Below are positions 49,561-64,000 of a DNA stretch of 64,000 bases, one piece after another. The position numbers were made by a program, and so were the translations under genes. Position 1 is the stretch's first letter. Every line of letters begins with the position of its first letter. A model generated the notes under the pieces. The model had not been told where the DNA came from. It saw only the letters and a list, made by a program, of their open reading frames with translations, and did no database searches. Origin of the DNA: Marchantia polymorpha subsp. ruderalis (lineage: Eukaryota > Streptophyta > Marchantiopsida > Marchantiales > Marchantiaceae); assembly GCA_037833965.1 (NCBI GenBank), contig AP031351.1, forward strand, positions 27,168,501 to 27,232,500. Reading direction: 5' to 3'.

Positions 49561-52500
49561 CCTACTGCCACAGTGCCAGTAGGCATTGGAATTCCAATAA
49601 ACTGGGAAGGCTACAAAGTTACTGTATCGTAAGGGTCTGGTTAGTGAGATTGGATTTCCACTTCCACACCGGCAACCAACCGGTTACCTCAAGGGTGCGT
49701 GCGGAGCTATTCGAAGAAAATCATCTTCACTGGCCGGTCAGCGGCCAGTTTATCTGATATCCTATTGGCCACTTCCATATCAAATAGGAATCTAACTTCG
49801 AGTACCGGAACTCTCGAGTATCCATCCGGCCTTCACCGGTGAAACTGATCATGAAAAAAGAGGTTTTGTGTAAATTCTAAAAAGTCCTCTCGTGTGACGA
49901 CAATATATTATTGGTTGAACTCGTACTACGACTGGAATTTGACCGGATGCTGCGTTGATATGCTGTTGAAGATCACCACTTCCTTTGTAATTTAATGATA
50001 ATGAGAGAGATTCTACCGGCTGCTCTGGCTGTGCAGTATGAGGTCGGGGAGTATAGATACAGTATGCGGAACAGCTAAATTTAGCTGCTGAACCCACCTT
50101 AGGAACACAATTACAGCGACAAACCAGTGGACAATACAGTAAGTCGCGACTAGCGTGGTAGCATAGTTGACTGGCTCTACCCCGCCCTCTTGCATTAGAG
50201 TCTGTGCCTGCAGCCCCTGCACCCCCTGATGGGCAATTCGGACTAGGGACCGATGAATATAACGAAGGGATTAAAGGAATGTAGCAAAAATATAGAAAGA
50301 TGTCAATGATAGAAGTGGCCAACTGAAGAGCATAAAACGGGGAAGATCTCAAGCGATAAATCATCATTTTGACTGCAAATTAGACAAAGCTTTGATTTTA
50401 TCCTAAAGGCTCCAGGTCAATAGGCAAGGCTTGTTCTTCTCCAGACGATATTCTCTATGTGCAGTATTCCATAGGAATTACGATATCAATAGACGAATAT
50501 CATCTATTTTTTATAATCATCGATTTTATCTGAGAACTTTCTTCTCACTTTACCTATCTATTTCACTATTTGGAGATAGATTGCACATACAAGACAATAC
50601 TTCATGAAACAAATTACAAGTAGTGATTGATATATTCTCCTCTAGCGCTTTTGGTTGACTCACCTAATAGACGCATTTTGTATAATAAGTATTATGACGG
50701 TTGAAGAAATTTGATATTTATATGAAATGTTATATTTATGACAACTTTGCACTAGATAAAACCAGTGGGTAACTTATTATGTGTTACTAAGTCATGTATT
50801 TTTTCCAAATTCACATGTAAAATTGGATCTATGACATGTATTTTTTGCAACACCTCTGTTATTATCTTGTTTTGTGATTGCATACAGACTTGTGCTTGGA
50901 ATGTATGCGGAAATATATGAAAAATGAGTGTATCTTTTAAATGTATTCTTTTCATATAATTTTATCATACTTTACATGTATTTTAACCGTCTTTGTAGAA
51001 ACTAATCAGAAGAATGAACAGTATCAATACTTCAATCATTATTCACCTCTAATTTGATGTTTACCATCTATTTTAATGTACATAAAGTCTCAAGAGACTA
51101 TGTATTTATCTTGCTGGATATATTAAAAAAATTTATGAGATAAACTTTACTCCCATTTTTTGCCACTAAAAGATTTTTGGCATTGAAATGAGCTGGACAC
51201 TTTGTACACAGTAGTAAAGGTTGTCTAAAGTTGATAAAGTACATGCACACTTGATTAGTTTTATCAAAATATATTTGCTTTCTTGGAAATTTTTTTCAAC
51301 CTTTAAACATATTATTTTAACAAATTTGATGTTACAAAAACTCTTGAAAGTGAATCAAATAAAAAAAATGCACATAATTATGCTTAAAAATCATTTATAT
51401 TTGATTCAAAGATATCAGATAATTGTATGTTGATCATTAAAATTTTTAGTGATACATTTTTTTATGGAATGATTATTTATGAAATAATTTTTTTCAGCAT
51501 CATTTGTTGTTGAAACATTCAAATCATCCAAATATATAAATTTGATAGAATGTCAAAATATTATATATATAGTAAAATTAATAATATGAAGATAATTTTT
51601 TTCTTTAGAATCTATAGTTCATATCAATTGATGTTTTTTGATTGATTAAAGTGTGTATTCATAAAATCATGATAGTTTGAAAATTCATTTTTATGATATT
51701 TTTATTTTTGATAGATTGAAACTAATTCGTCAAATTAATCTATAGCAAATATTTATTACACATCATTATTTTGAAATTTTGAAATTTAATAAATTTTTTT
51801 AATTCTATGAATACATTTTTGGATGACAAAAATATACTTATGTCATAATATATTGCATCATTAAAAATATTAGTTACAAAAACAGATTTAAAGAATTTCG
51901 ATTTTTTAAGCAAAATGCAAAAAAATACTCAAGAGAGCCAGACAATGACAAGAATATTCATTCATGTAGTAGTCCACAGAAATGTTTACTCTGTTCAAGC
52001 CGATAAGTCCTTGTTTATCGCTTTAAGTAGATATAAACTACTAGAAACATTGACTCAATCATCTAAACTCACTGTCACAAATAATGCATCATCGACAAGG
52101 ATTAAATCTAACAATCTTCCTGTTAACACATGTTGGGGAACAGTAAGTTCATTAGCATAACTAATTATTCTAAGTAAATGCTAAAAGAAAACCTAACAAA
52201 TTTAACTCTTTAAATTGAAACCAAGTTGTAGCCAATACATGATAGAGTAAAATTATAGAGTTAATTACTACTTGTGTTCTTCATGCAAACATGCATTATA
52301 GCACAATGTCTTCTAAAACTCACCAAAGAAATAACTTTGGTCAACTAATCAACCAGATTGAATTTACTCTCAATCATGACTAGCTCAACTCACCGGTGTC
52401 ATTGACAACCGTCATAGACAAGGATTATACATAAAAAAAATTTAATAAAAAATTACAAAAAATCATTACAATTGTAAAATAATTTTTTTACATTAAAATT

Positions 52501-52680
52501 TACACTGAATTAATTTTATTTTTACGAACAAATATATTTATTTATTTTAACTCAAAAATATATTATTAAAATATGTATCATAAAAATCTAATTAAATTTT
52601 ATTATAGAAAAATATACAATCAAAATTGAAACAGTACTGAAGTTTACTCATTATTCAGGTGAACTTGTTTTTCATAGTAT
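49561..52680. other. Intergenic region, AT-rich after about 50,450
   Basis: Balanced sequence to about 50,400, then strongly AT-rich. The minus frame at 49849-50367 (172 codons) has no family motif. No gene is recognisable. Confidence 0.5.
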
Positions 52681-52912
52681 TCTGTAGTTGACTGGCACTA
52701 GAGTACTTAAACTCCTAGTGGATCTTATGTTCCGCACGCTATTGTATTATCGGCTCGCATCATGACTTCCCGTGGATGTAGCCCTAATGAGTGACCCACG
52801 TACTTCGTTTTGTCTCATGTTAATTTTTTTTTCTCATGAATATTACTGCCAATTCTTGTGTTATTACTCGAATGACTTCTGTTTGAGTGTCAGTGGATAT
52901 CTGTTTAAAAAA
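52681..52912 (+). repeat. Diverged LTR remnant, copia-like
   Basis: A less AT-rich patch inside an AT-rich block carries CCCGTGGATGTAGCCCTAAT, then GAGTGACCCACGTACTTCGT and TTGTCTC at 52767-52817. This is a U5-like signature of plant LTRs and resembles the one in the solo LTR at 27,211. Clear TG...CA ends are not visible, so the limits are approximate. Confidence 0.45.
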
Positions 52913-55100
52913 ATATCAATTTACATATAATAAAAAATTATAAATTTTGCATACAATTGGCCAAAAACAAATATTTTTTTTCGTGCCGATGGGATTGTGT
53001 TTGTTAGGATGCATGGTCGTGCAAATATGAATTTTAATTTCAATAATATGAATTTCAATAATAGCTAGTGTCTCAAAATTTTCACTAAATAGTTTCCGTG
53101 AATCACATAAAGTGAATAACAATAGTCTTTTCAATAAAATTTTAAAATAATAAAGTTGATATACAATTTATTTTAATAGAAGAAATATTCAATCAGCTTT
53201 TTATCAAACTAAAAGCTGATTGAATTCATTGAAATTTGATAAAAAGCTTAATATCATATCATATCAAGCTTTTTAATGAAAATTTATAAAATTTTTAATT
53301 CACCTAGGGATTAATCTGTAACAAACATCTTCTAAATCATTATAGGCATAGCATTATATGTTTTATTGATTTGGCTGTGATTGCCCTAACAAGAGCACAC
53401 CGACTATGATATCTTGAAGAGATATAATTAAAGTTACAATGAAACACGTTCAAATCTTTTTAAACTAAAAATTTGGGAAAAAATACTTTTATTCTTACAA
53501 CTAATTAATTTAAATTGAAAAAAAACGAAAATGAAAATCAATAACTTTTAAGATGCTTTATCGATATTTGTTGCTATTTGAGATTTTAACAATTTATATT
53601 TAATTATAGTTTAAGTTTTCAATTGAAAATTTCAGAATATTGAAATCATGACAATACATAAATGATTTGTATCAAGTCATTCATGTAGAAAATCTCACAT
53701 TTTTAATATGATATATTTTATCGACTAAAGTATTTTTTTACTCTTCTAAAATCTAAATATGAATCTTTTAGAATTTTTCAGTTTAAAGTAGTTAACTATA
53801 AGTGCATACATATACATATTAAGTTAATCGATTCAAATTATGATGAAATTTTATTTTTTACAAAAGCAAAAAATTTCGATTCGACCAGTATTACAAATTT
53901 GAACTTTTTTTTAACTCATTTTTTTAAAAATTTCTCAATAGATATAAAAAAAGTCTCATTTGATCAACTAATAAATGTCAAATTCAAAAAATAAATTATA
54001 CGTATGATAGTTTTAGATTTTAAGTTATCAATATTGAAAAACGGTTTTTTCTTAATTTTTATTTTTGAATGGAAAAAATGATAAATATGCATTAAATTTT
54101 ATTAAATATTGTTGAAATTTATCTGCTTTTTAAGTTGAATTCAAAACAAACTTTTACAAATCTGTTTAAGTTGAAAAATTTTACATTTTGTGAGTTGGTT
54201 GATAAAATATGGTTTTATCTGAAGTATTAATTTGATGAGATTGATAAAAGATAATGCAAATTTGATCAACATAATAATTTTATATAATAAATAAATAACA
54301 TTAATTTTAAATACTTTAAGACTAAGTATAATTGAATGATTGAATAAATGCTACATAAAATATAAATTTTAATGTGATTGAAAAACTTTGAAGTGACCTA
54401 AATGAATCAGAATACCAGTATGGTATCAAATGTAATACAATGATTTATCTGATTTATAAAATTAGAAATTGAAGCATAATTATACCATACATGGAGATTG
54501 ATGCTTGTAATATGGTCATAATTTATAAAACGAAAATGTTGAATATCTCAAAATAATTTCAATGGACATAATCGACATAAATATAGGAATTAATATTCAT
54601 GAAATGCTATCAGAACCAAAACTCTGTGTTTTAAGTAATCATATTTTAAATAAAAAGTTCAAAATATGGCAGTTTATGTATTTTAAAAATGTCTTCATTT
54701 AGTTAACCTTTATAAATGCATGAGATTTAAAAATTCCTACAAATCACAATTAATTTTCTTTTTGGTATTAGTTTTATCATATGTAATATTTTTTCATACA
54801 GAGTATAATGAAATATTTTAATAGTATGAGTAAAGTAAAGATATTTGAATGTTTGCTATGAGATTTGCCACTTAAATTAACATGATAATATGTGTGCAAG
54901 GTGAGTTGAACTTAAATGAAAAAAAATATTTCGATCTGATTCGGTTGTTGAACATTTTGATGATAATCAATAAAATTAAATTATAGAATAACAAATTTTT
55001 GACAATGCAGGAAGGAAGGAAAGAAAAAGTACCGGAAAAAAAAGTAAGAAGCAAAAGTAAAGTAAGTGAGCATTTGGAATCATCTTAGGTTAACAACACG
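52913..55100. other. AT-rich intergenic block
   Basis: Very AT-rich, no gene or RNA recognisable. It contains an inverted repeat at 53187-53225. Confidence 0.55.
53187..53225. other. Perfect 15-bp inverted repeat with nested second arm
   Basis: ATTCAATCAGCTTTT (53187-53201) pairs exactly with AAAAGCTGATTGAAT (53211-53225) around 9 bases. A second inverted match, AGCTTTTTATCAAA against TTTGATAAAAAGCT further right (to about 53249), overlaps it, so two alternative hairpins are possible. It may be a MITE fragment. Confidence 0.6.
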
Positions 55101-57300
55101 TAAAATGGGAGCTTAGGCTTAGGTTTCGTTAAACAACTTACCAAGTGGAATTACCAACACATGATTTACTTTCATTGGCTACTGAATGTTTCATGAGAAT
55201 CTCAAGGTCAAAATTTGGATGAGATTTAATATTAGATATTGTTACCTCAGAGCGAAATGTTTTAGGAAAAGAGTTTGCATGTATCATGAGATTTTCAAGG
55301 TCATGTTTTGATGAGATTTACGATGGAAACGGTTGTCGGAGAGTGATTTCTTTGTAGGGAAGGAATTTGCATGTTTAGGTATGACAAGAGGGCCTTCTCA
55401 TACTTTCTTGTAATCTTCTTGCCACATTCCCCATATAATAGAAATTGCTCTACAAATATGACAGATTTCAAATGTGATGCTCTCTGTACTACCTACATCC
55501 CACCTTGCTGTCACACTGATGCTCTAAACATATCACAGCAGTCAATGGCACGACGAGAACGACATTGGTCACAAAAGCACGGCGTTTCTTCAGACTCACG
55601 TTTGTCCCACTCCGCTAGAATGACACAATCCGATGTCATGATGCCGAAAGAGCTCTCGACATGATGATTCAGTATTGAGCATGCTGTGGACTGTCAATGG
55701 CCCCTCGACCACCACCTCTGGACACAGTACTGTACTTTTCCTCATCAATCCCCATGAACTACGAGATTTGCGACACTAGGACTCCTTCTCTCTTCAAGGC
55801 ACGTCCCCGTAATCATGATTGCAGATTCGCACCGGGCATTCCGCGTCACTAAGGTTCAATTATTTCCCTTGTTTTCTCTATCGCATTTGATCAAAAGCAT
55901 CAAATTCTGTCTCTAAAGCAAATAAATTATTTTTTCTTCCAGAGCTTAAAGTCTCTATTATCACCGTATGCCTTCCCGATCTATCCAAATACGCGCAGCT
56001 CTTGTTTGCTTTGTGTTAAATTCACATGTACAACTGTTCGGAAAAGAGGAAGAAAGCTCCAGACAAGAACAACAGACGGCGTTTGCCAGCAAAGTCAAAA
56101 GCCAAAACAGCGAGGAACTTTTTGTCACATATCCATCGACAAGATACGGAACAGGGTTCTCTTGAAAAGGTCGTGGAAATTAGTGGCAACAAGAATGAGA
56201 CAAATCTACTTCTGGACTGGTATTTCCTCCACGAATTAAAGCGGGACTGAAACTAAAATACATAAAGTATTCTGACGATCAGTACAGTACTGCTCCGCAT
56301 AATTTGACGATGACTCGGCCAGTGTAAACGTCTTGTCCACGGGGTAGAAGGACAACCCAGAAAGTTGGCCCTGCCAGAGAGAAGGTGTTTGCAAAGTCAG
56401 TCATCTCTTACCGTGAGTTCCATGTATTCCGACTGTTTCACAGTCATGAAAGACCAAACAGTTGGCTCACCAGGCCCAGATCGTAATTGTGGAGCACCGC
56501 ATTTACGCCAGCATGTTGGATGGGTAAGAGAAAGAAACCCAGTTCCGCTGCCCTGATGCCCGGCCAATTTTGCCCGAGGATTTTTAACAAGAGGTTCAGT
56601 AAGGAGTTTGGCTGTTTGGGTTGACTGCTGTCAAAACCAGTTCACCAATCCCTTGCACCTCGTAGTTGGGTACAATCGGTTTCTGGATTTGGGGTTCACT
56701 TTGACCCTTAGAACTTTGGAACTCTTGTGCATCTTCATACCCAGTTCTCTTCAAGCTTTTGCACAACTACATTGTCTGCTTCCAGCACTTACAGATGGAA
56801 AAAAATCGAATAGTTTTTTTAAATAATAAAAATCGGGGGACTCTGAAATTCTCTCGCAGCTGCTTGAAGATGAAATATCTGCAACCACGGTGTAAAGCAA
56901 GATGCCAATAACTGCTAATCTCCGGCTTTCAAAAGCCAGAGATTTTGCTGTGAAAAAAGACGGCTGAAAATTGTGTTTATGGGTCCACTAGCTGCCAGGG
57001 AAGATGCCACAATGGGCATTGCTGTGGTAAAAGCCGAGACACGGTCGGGCAGGCAGGCACATCGTATCCTGCCCGGCTGCCTGAGCTAGGACTGAAGAGG
57101 TAGGGAAGCGGTCCATGAGGTCATCAATGCTAGAAGCGCCGCCTTGTGGAGCTGGTGGCATAATGACGATAGCCACGTGTGCGTCAGCCGCCGTGATCAC
57201 CGGGACTGGGGTCCAGTGGGGACTTCGGGACCAGAGACTAACACCGAGTCAACTAGACACCACCATGTGCTAAACTGTCGTATTCGGATGCATATGAACG
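55101..57300. other. Intergenic region of balanced composition, no clear gene
   Basis: An island between AT-rich blocks. Short frames at 55371-55664 and 55968-56250 have no recognisable motif. A GC-rich patch at 56990-57260 holds one short frame described separately. Confidence 0.45.
56988..57200 (-). CDS. Unrecognised short GC-rich frame, possible gene fragment
   Basis: A 70-codon minus-strand frame (ITAADAHVAIVIMPPAPQGG at its start). The frame stays open a little upstream, but no clear start codon or splice sites are seen. Its base use is much more GC-rich than the flanks, as in a captured gene fragment. I do not recognise a family. It could be chance. Confidence 0.2.
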   Translation of the reverse strand: MITAADAHVAIVIMPPAPQGGASSIDDLMDRFPTSSVLAQAAGQDTMCLPARPCLGFYHSNAHCGIFPGS

Positions 57301-57689
57301 ATATAGGAGTCGAAATACCAAATCAAATGTTATGTTAGACTTCTATTCTTCACCAAAATTTTCTTTTACCTATCATTGCATAGTAAAGTTAATCATTATA
57401 TAATAGTTTGACAATGTATTTACACAAACTAAATAGAAATCCTAACACGTCGAGAAAATTACTATCACGATAGGCTATACTTAATCAATATATACTCGTT
57501 TTCCCATGTATGTAACAAAAACTAGTTACAACATCTTAACACACATATCTTAGTGAACTTAATAAGTTTAATTTTATACTAGAGATCCAACAAAGACACA
57601 CCTTCATCTATATTTGAAACAAAATTTTTGTAAGTTCATGCTATTGATTATAGTGTGAGTGAATGACTTTCCTTACCGGACTATAGTTG

Positions 57690-57950
57690 GGAACTATTTT
57701 GTTTAATGTACTCCCTAACAAGCATGGTGATAGCCAGCAAAGAATCTATACACCACAAACACAACATACAATTGGAATGCATGTGTCAAACTGTGCTCAA
57801 AGAAGAACCCCACGGTCATTGTTACACATAAGATTAAATAATGTAAAACCGAGAGACTCAATGATGCACTCAAGCCAACAACCAAACCATCAACCAGAGA
57901 GATGCCAGCATATAACGTGGTTCACTTTCAATTACTACGTCCTGGACTAA
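57690..57950 (-). repeat. Diverged LTR remnant on the minus strand
   Basis: Read on the minus strand, 57947-57902 gives CCAGGACGTAGTAATTGAAA followed by GTGAACCACGTTATATGC. This is the same U5-like signature as at 27,211 and 52,767. The ends are unclear. The overlapping plus-strand frame (57687-57950) shows no protein family and is probably a by-product of the repeat. Confidence 0.4.
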
Positions 57951-59600
57951 ATTACATAAAAATAAAATGTATCATTGCATTTAAAGTAGCTTGAGTTGTA
58001 TATGTATAATGAAACCGGAGATGATATTTTCAATCACCTCAAATTTTAATTTGATTTTATGTTGTAGTTGATAAAATATTAATATATTAAGGTAAAATAT
58101 ATTAAAACCTTTAAAAATCCATTTTTATTTAAATAAAAATACCATATTAATATAATGAAGATATATTTTAATTAAAAAATTAAATTTAAAAATAATTTAT
58201 AGAACTTATAAAAACTTGAAGAAATTTAATGTAATTGATGAAAAAAAATTTGAAAAAAAATAGTAATAATATTCAATAAATAATTAGTGGAATATATAAT
58301 ATAGCATTTCAGTGGATTATTTGATAAAAAAATCTGTCTTTGTAGATAATAAGCATTTGTAATATTACCCAAAATATTTCAAGGATGTTTGAATCAATAT
58401 TTCATCCATGTGCTATACATTTCAATTTTAAAAAATTACATTGACTCCTTATCAAACTTGAAAAAATTAAAAATCATATTATGTATTTTTTATCTTATGC
58501 AAATCAAAGAAGTTTTGATAAAAAATGAATCAAATTTGATCATCTAATTTAAAGTGTATTTTTTTTGCATTATCATAAAACTACATATCATCATAGAAAC
58601 AATATAACTATGAAGCAATTTGATCAATCTTTCCAATAACTCTTAACTTCAAATTCTATATTCAAAATGAATCATTACGTTTTGAAAACATGTCTTCAAA
58701 TTTGTTTACACCAAACTTTGAATCTATAATATATTTACTTTTCAATAATCAAAACTGCACAAGAAGTACAAAGCTCAAAGATTTGATAATTTTCAACATA
58801 ATTGTATCTTGCTTTTTGAAGTTAATGACTATAAAATAAAAACGAATTATAGTACAACCTAGTAAATTCAACTCCAAGCAATGCGGTCATGTTGTAGCTT
58901 ATGATCTATCATTGTTAAATTACCAAGATCTAAACTTCTAATATTATTTTCATAAGAACCAGACTTCTCAATCTAAAATTTTTAACTATAGATTTTGTTT
59001 GGTTTACGATAAACATATTCTTTGAAATCTACTTCATCCAATTTGTTGGAAATTTTCTATTTTCTGTTATGACGAACAAATAGTATTGCGTGCAAATGTT
59101 CTCATAATCTAAATGTAATTGTTTACAAATTGTTATCTATTTTCACTATTAACAATTTTTTGATGCTAAATGCTTCAGTCTAACTCAAATATATCCATTT
59201 TGACTTTCTTTTCTCTAAATTTTATTCAGTTACAGGAAGTTAGCACTCAATTACTTATGATGAGCTATAATCCTATTACATAAGATGACAAGTACTCCAT
59301 GTAGAATATCTCACAGTTTACCGGTGAATATTTCACATTTTATATTTATGTAGGTAGCATGGAAGAAGAAGGAGATGGTACTTTGTGTATACTTTGGTAA
59401 ATATGATATTTTTCTTTTGGGAGTGGCTAGTTATCACTCCATTTGGGCTAATATTCCCTCACACTATTATATTATACAGAACAGAGTTCTATGATTGGTC
59501 AAAACTATCCCTATGTTTACTAGAGCTGTGTGATATAATCTTCACAGGTAATGATAAGAAGTACTGTACATTAGCCTAGTATGAGGTATAATTAACCCAA
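57951..59600. other. AT-rich intergenic block, no gene seen
   Basis: Strongly AT-rich with only chance frames. Confidence 0.55.
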
Positions 59601-60812
59601 ACTGAGTGATAACTAGCCACTACTTTTTACTTTGGGTTTATCAATTCATTATGGGAGCCACTAGTCACCACTCACTTTTCGCTATTCACCACTCACCCCC
59701 AATTTTAAAGAACAGGAAGCATGACAGCGAACCAAAGCAACGTGCGCACACGCGGGTACGACGCCATCGCTGCTTCCGTTGGCCTTGCTCGGCTTTCCCT
59801 TGGAGAACAATGCTACTCAAACTCTCACTCTCACTCTAAAACCGGCAAATGGTCGCTTTCTAGCCAAGGGCCGGCACTCTACCTCCTCTACGGTTCGAAC
59901 TCTGATCTCCGGGCCAGTGACACGGGACACGACCCCTTGTCTCCGTCGCGGTCTGAAGTCAGGACTGACCGCCAGACCCTAGCCAAGTGCAGCAAGCGAA
60001 GACTCTAAACCCAATTGGAGCGCGAGAATAGTGCCCATGGGTTTTTTACAATTGGGGGTGAATGGTGTTCCAATACTATCTGGGATTATTTCGAGTAGAA
60101 CATGAAGTCATCGCAAGACCCTATCCAGCGAAATCAGACTTATAGTGCCCGCCGTTTTCTTACACATGGCTGCGAACTAGCGGCCAAAATACTCCCCACT
60201 CTATAGCAAATCAGTAGGTTGTAAAAATATGGGTTACGGTGGCCGTCGAATGGAGTCCCATCGGAGCAATAATACCTGTTGAGTCCCTTCAAGAGTTTCC
60301 AAGTAGTACCATCAAGTAGTTTCCTCCATGTTTTAGTGCTACTTCTGACTTCAATACATCTTTGGAAGATGATGAAAATTTAGACATATTTTTTTACCAA
60401 ATTTTAATATAGATTCAAAAACAACTTACACTTACACCACTCATTGTAAAAATAAGACAACTAAACCTCCGTTTTATTAGGAATAAAAAGCAAAGCATTA
60501 AACAAGTTCCCAAAATTACTACGAAGGTGGAGTCCATTTCTCCTTCTAACCTCGCGTTCTGCACTTGCAGATATGATACACCAGTTTAAGACAATAAGGC
60601 TCAAATTGTCTACATCCGACAGTGATCTTGCTTTCTTTTCATATTCATCTCACTTAGGAAAGTGAATGTAGCTCAATACAGGAGGTGGTGCAATTGCACT
60701 CCCAACATCGGCACGATTTCAGACCCAAAATTTTTACCTGACAAACCTGTCACAGCTAATCCTACACGGTTTCCTCTGTCAACTCTATGATCTATTTCAG
60801 CACTACTGTATC
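59601..60812. other. Intergenic region and 3' flank of the LACS gene
   Basis: A more GC-rich patch at 59,700-60,260 with overlapping frames of no recognisable family, then the 3' flank of the acyl-CoA synthetase. The poly(A) site cannot be placed. Confidence 0.45.
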
Positions 60813-62756
<1,944 letters not shown>

Positions 62757-64000
62757 CTGCAGACATAAACCGATCGACGTCAGTCACCAGAAAGACCATG
62801 AGGTTGACCGAGAAAAATTGACTGTTTCGATCGTCTTCCTGCAGTTGATTGATATGCTTTTAAATGTATGTCATATTACATGAAATCTAGACGTAGAAAA
62901 GACAACTGACTTTGTCCTGTTAAAAAAATACACGATTCATTATGATACCATGGTCATAGTAGTATGATCAATTCTTTCGTATTTCAAACAAAACAATGAA
63001 GAAAGTTAAAAACTAAATGCAAAATCCATACTAGACCAAAATACACTTATTAACAGTATATTAACTATGAATTTCCACATTAAACATCAAAAACAAAAAC
63101 ACTATCGTTCAAACGAAATTTAATAAATCTAACGTACCAACCAAAATAACATAAAATATACTTTTGTTATGATGATATAAATGTAACCCACGTTAAAGCT
63201 CTCAATCCCTAGATAACCAGATTTACAACAACCTTGCAAGAGAATAACCCAGTTCAGATTGCATTAAACTCTTGATAAGCATAAAACGTACTCATGCCGA
63301 TAACTATGAATAGTGTTTGACTTGCAGTACAAAGAATGCAGAGTTTAGATTTATTATTTTTTCATTATTTAACTAATGGTTTATGAATAAATGGGCATGG
63401 ATTTCAAATTTCTACTTTCTAAATAAGATCATGATTTTAAATTACATCTAAATTGTGCTACTACATGTAAACACATTGACTCACTTCATGATTTCAAGCA
63501 ATAAGTATCGCGAATCTCACATGAATGATAACAAATGTGAAAATTTCGAACATACGACCCATAGTATATGTCGCATAGATGTTAACAGATTTGGAAAAAT
63601 TCAAAACATTGAGAGAGTTTTCTTCTTTCATTGTATCCATGTGTGTATTATCTTGTGTAGGAAGATTAAAAAAAACGTATGTAATCTAATCCATTGAAGA
63701 ACACAATACTTGAAAATTTATGATATGATCAACAGCGCTTGTTCATGATTGATGGCTAAGATTTCAATTTTATGTATATATCTATTTTCACTAGAGGAGA
63801 AAAACACTAACTTATAACTATAAGATAGACTTGATACATTTTTTTATGACACATTTTTCTTTTTTGTTTTTTCATCATTTGTGGTTATTTTCAAAATGAT
63901 ATTATCACCCATGACCAAGGACACCAAAACTGGACAAAGCCTTTCGAAGACATTTCTAAGTTTTGAAGAGCAAATTTCACCCTAACTTCTAGTAAAACTC
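62757..64000 (-). other. LACS intron, continuing past the window edge
   Basis: AT-rich sequence upstream of the first visible LACS exon. The expected preceding coding block (with a SGGAPL-like motif) is not present in 62,757-64,000, so this intron is at least 1.24 kb, far longer than the 130-460-bp introns downstream of it. Confidence 0.65.

Noticed and set aside
59888-59912. A tRNA B-box-like GGTTCGAACTC
   Set aside because: No matching A-box or acceptor stem is found at the right distance, so no tRNA is called. No other tRNA candidate was found by eye.

Overview
The window looks like nuclear DNA of a land plant. Three protein-coding genes can be built exon by exon, all on the minus strand, all with GT-AG introns, and all of types found in plants: RAPTOR (the TOR-complex scaffold), a WAV2/ABHD13-type alpha/beta hydrolase, and a long-chain acyl-CoA synthetase of the LACS8/9 type. 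Strongly AT-rich blocks alternate with GC-rich islands full of simple repeats. With long CT/GA-rich leaders and Ty1/copia remnants, this would suit a bryophyte-grade plant, perhaps a moss. That placement is inference, not proof.

Layout. Bases 1-1567 hold the 5' end of a Ty1/copia retrotransposon on the minus strand: gag start, a tRNA-iMet primer site and a 314-bp LTR. Bases 1568-8243 are intergenic, with an AT-rich block and two small tandem duplications. Bases 8244-19115 are the complete RAPTOR coding region in 23 coding exons. Its long GA-rich leader runs up to a TATA box near 20,980. A decayed reading frame on the plus strand lies in RAPTOR intron 1. Bases 21,000-24,700 are GC-rich without a recognisable gene. 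Bases 24,700-28,800 are AT-rich and hold a probable solo LTR. Bases 28,900-43,400 form a long gene-poor stretch rich in microsatellites. Bases 43,484-48,456 are the complete hydrolase gene in 7 coding exons. Bases 50,400-55,100 and 57,300-59,600 are AT-rich with LTR remnants. Bases 60,813-62,756 are the last five exons of the LACS gene, which runs off the right edge.

The three genes do not form a pathway or operon. RAPTOR recruits substrates to TOR kinase and so controls growth. The hydrolase is a membrane-anchored serine hydrolase. The synthetase activates fatty acids. I found no new biological system. The most unusual items are the decayed frame inside RAPTOR intron 1, a shared LTR sequence signature at three places, and several perfect palindromes. 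All splice sites and coordinates were read by eye using homology recalled from plant families; no search was run.
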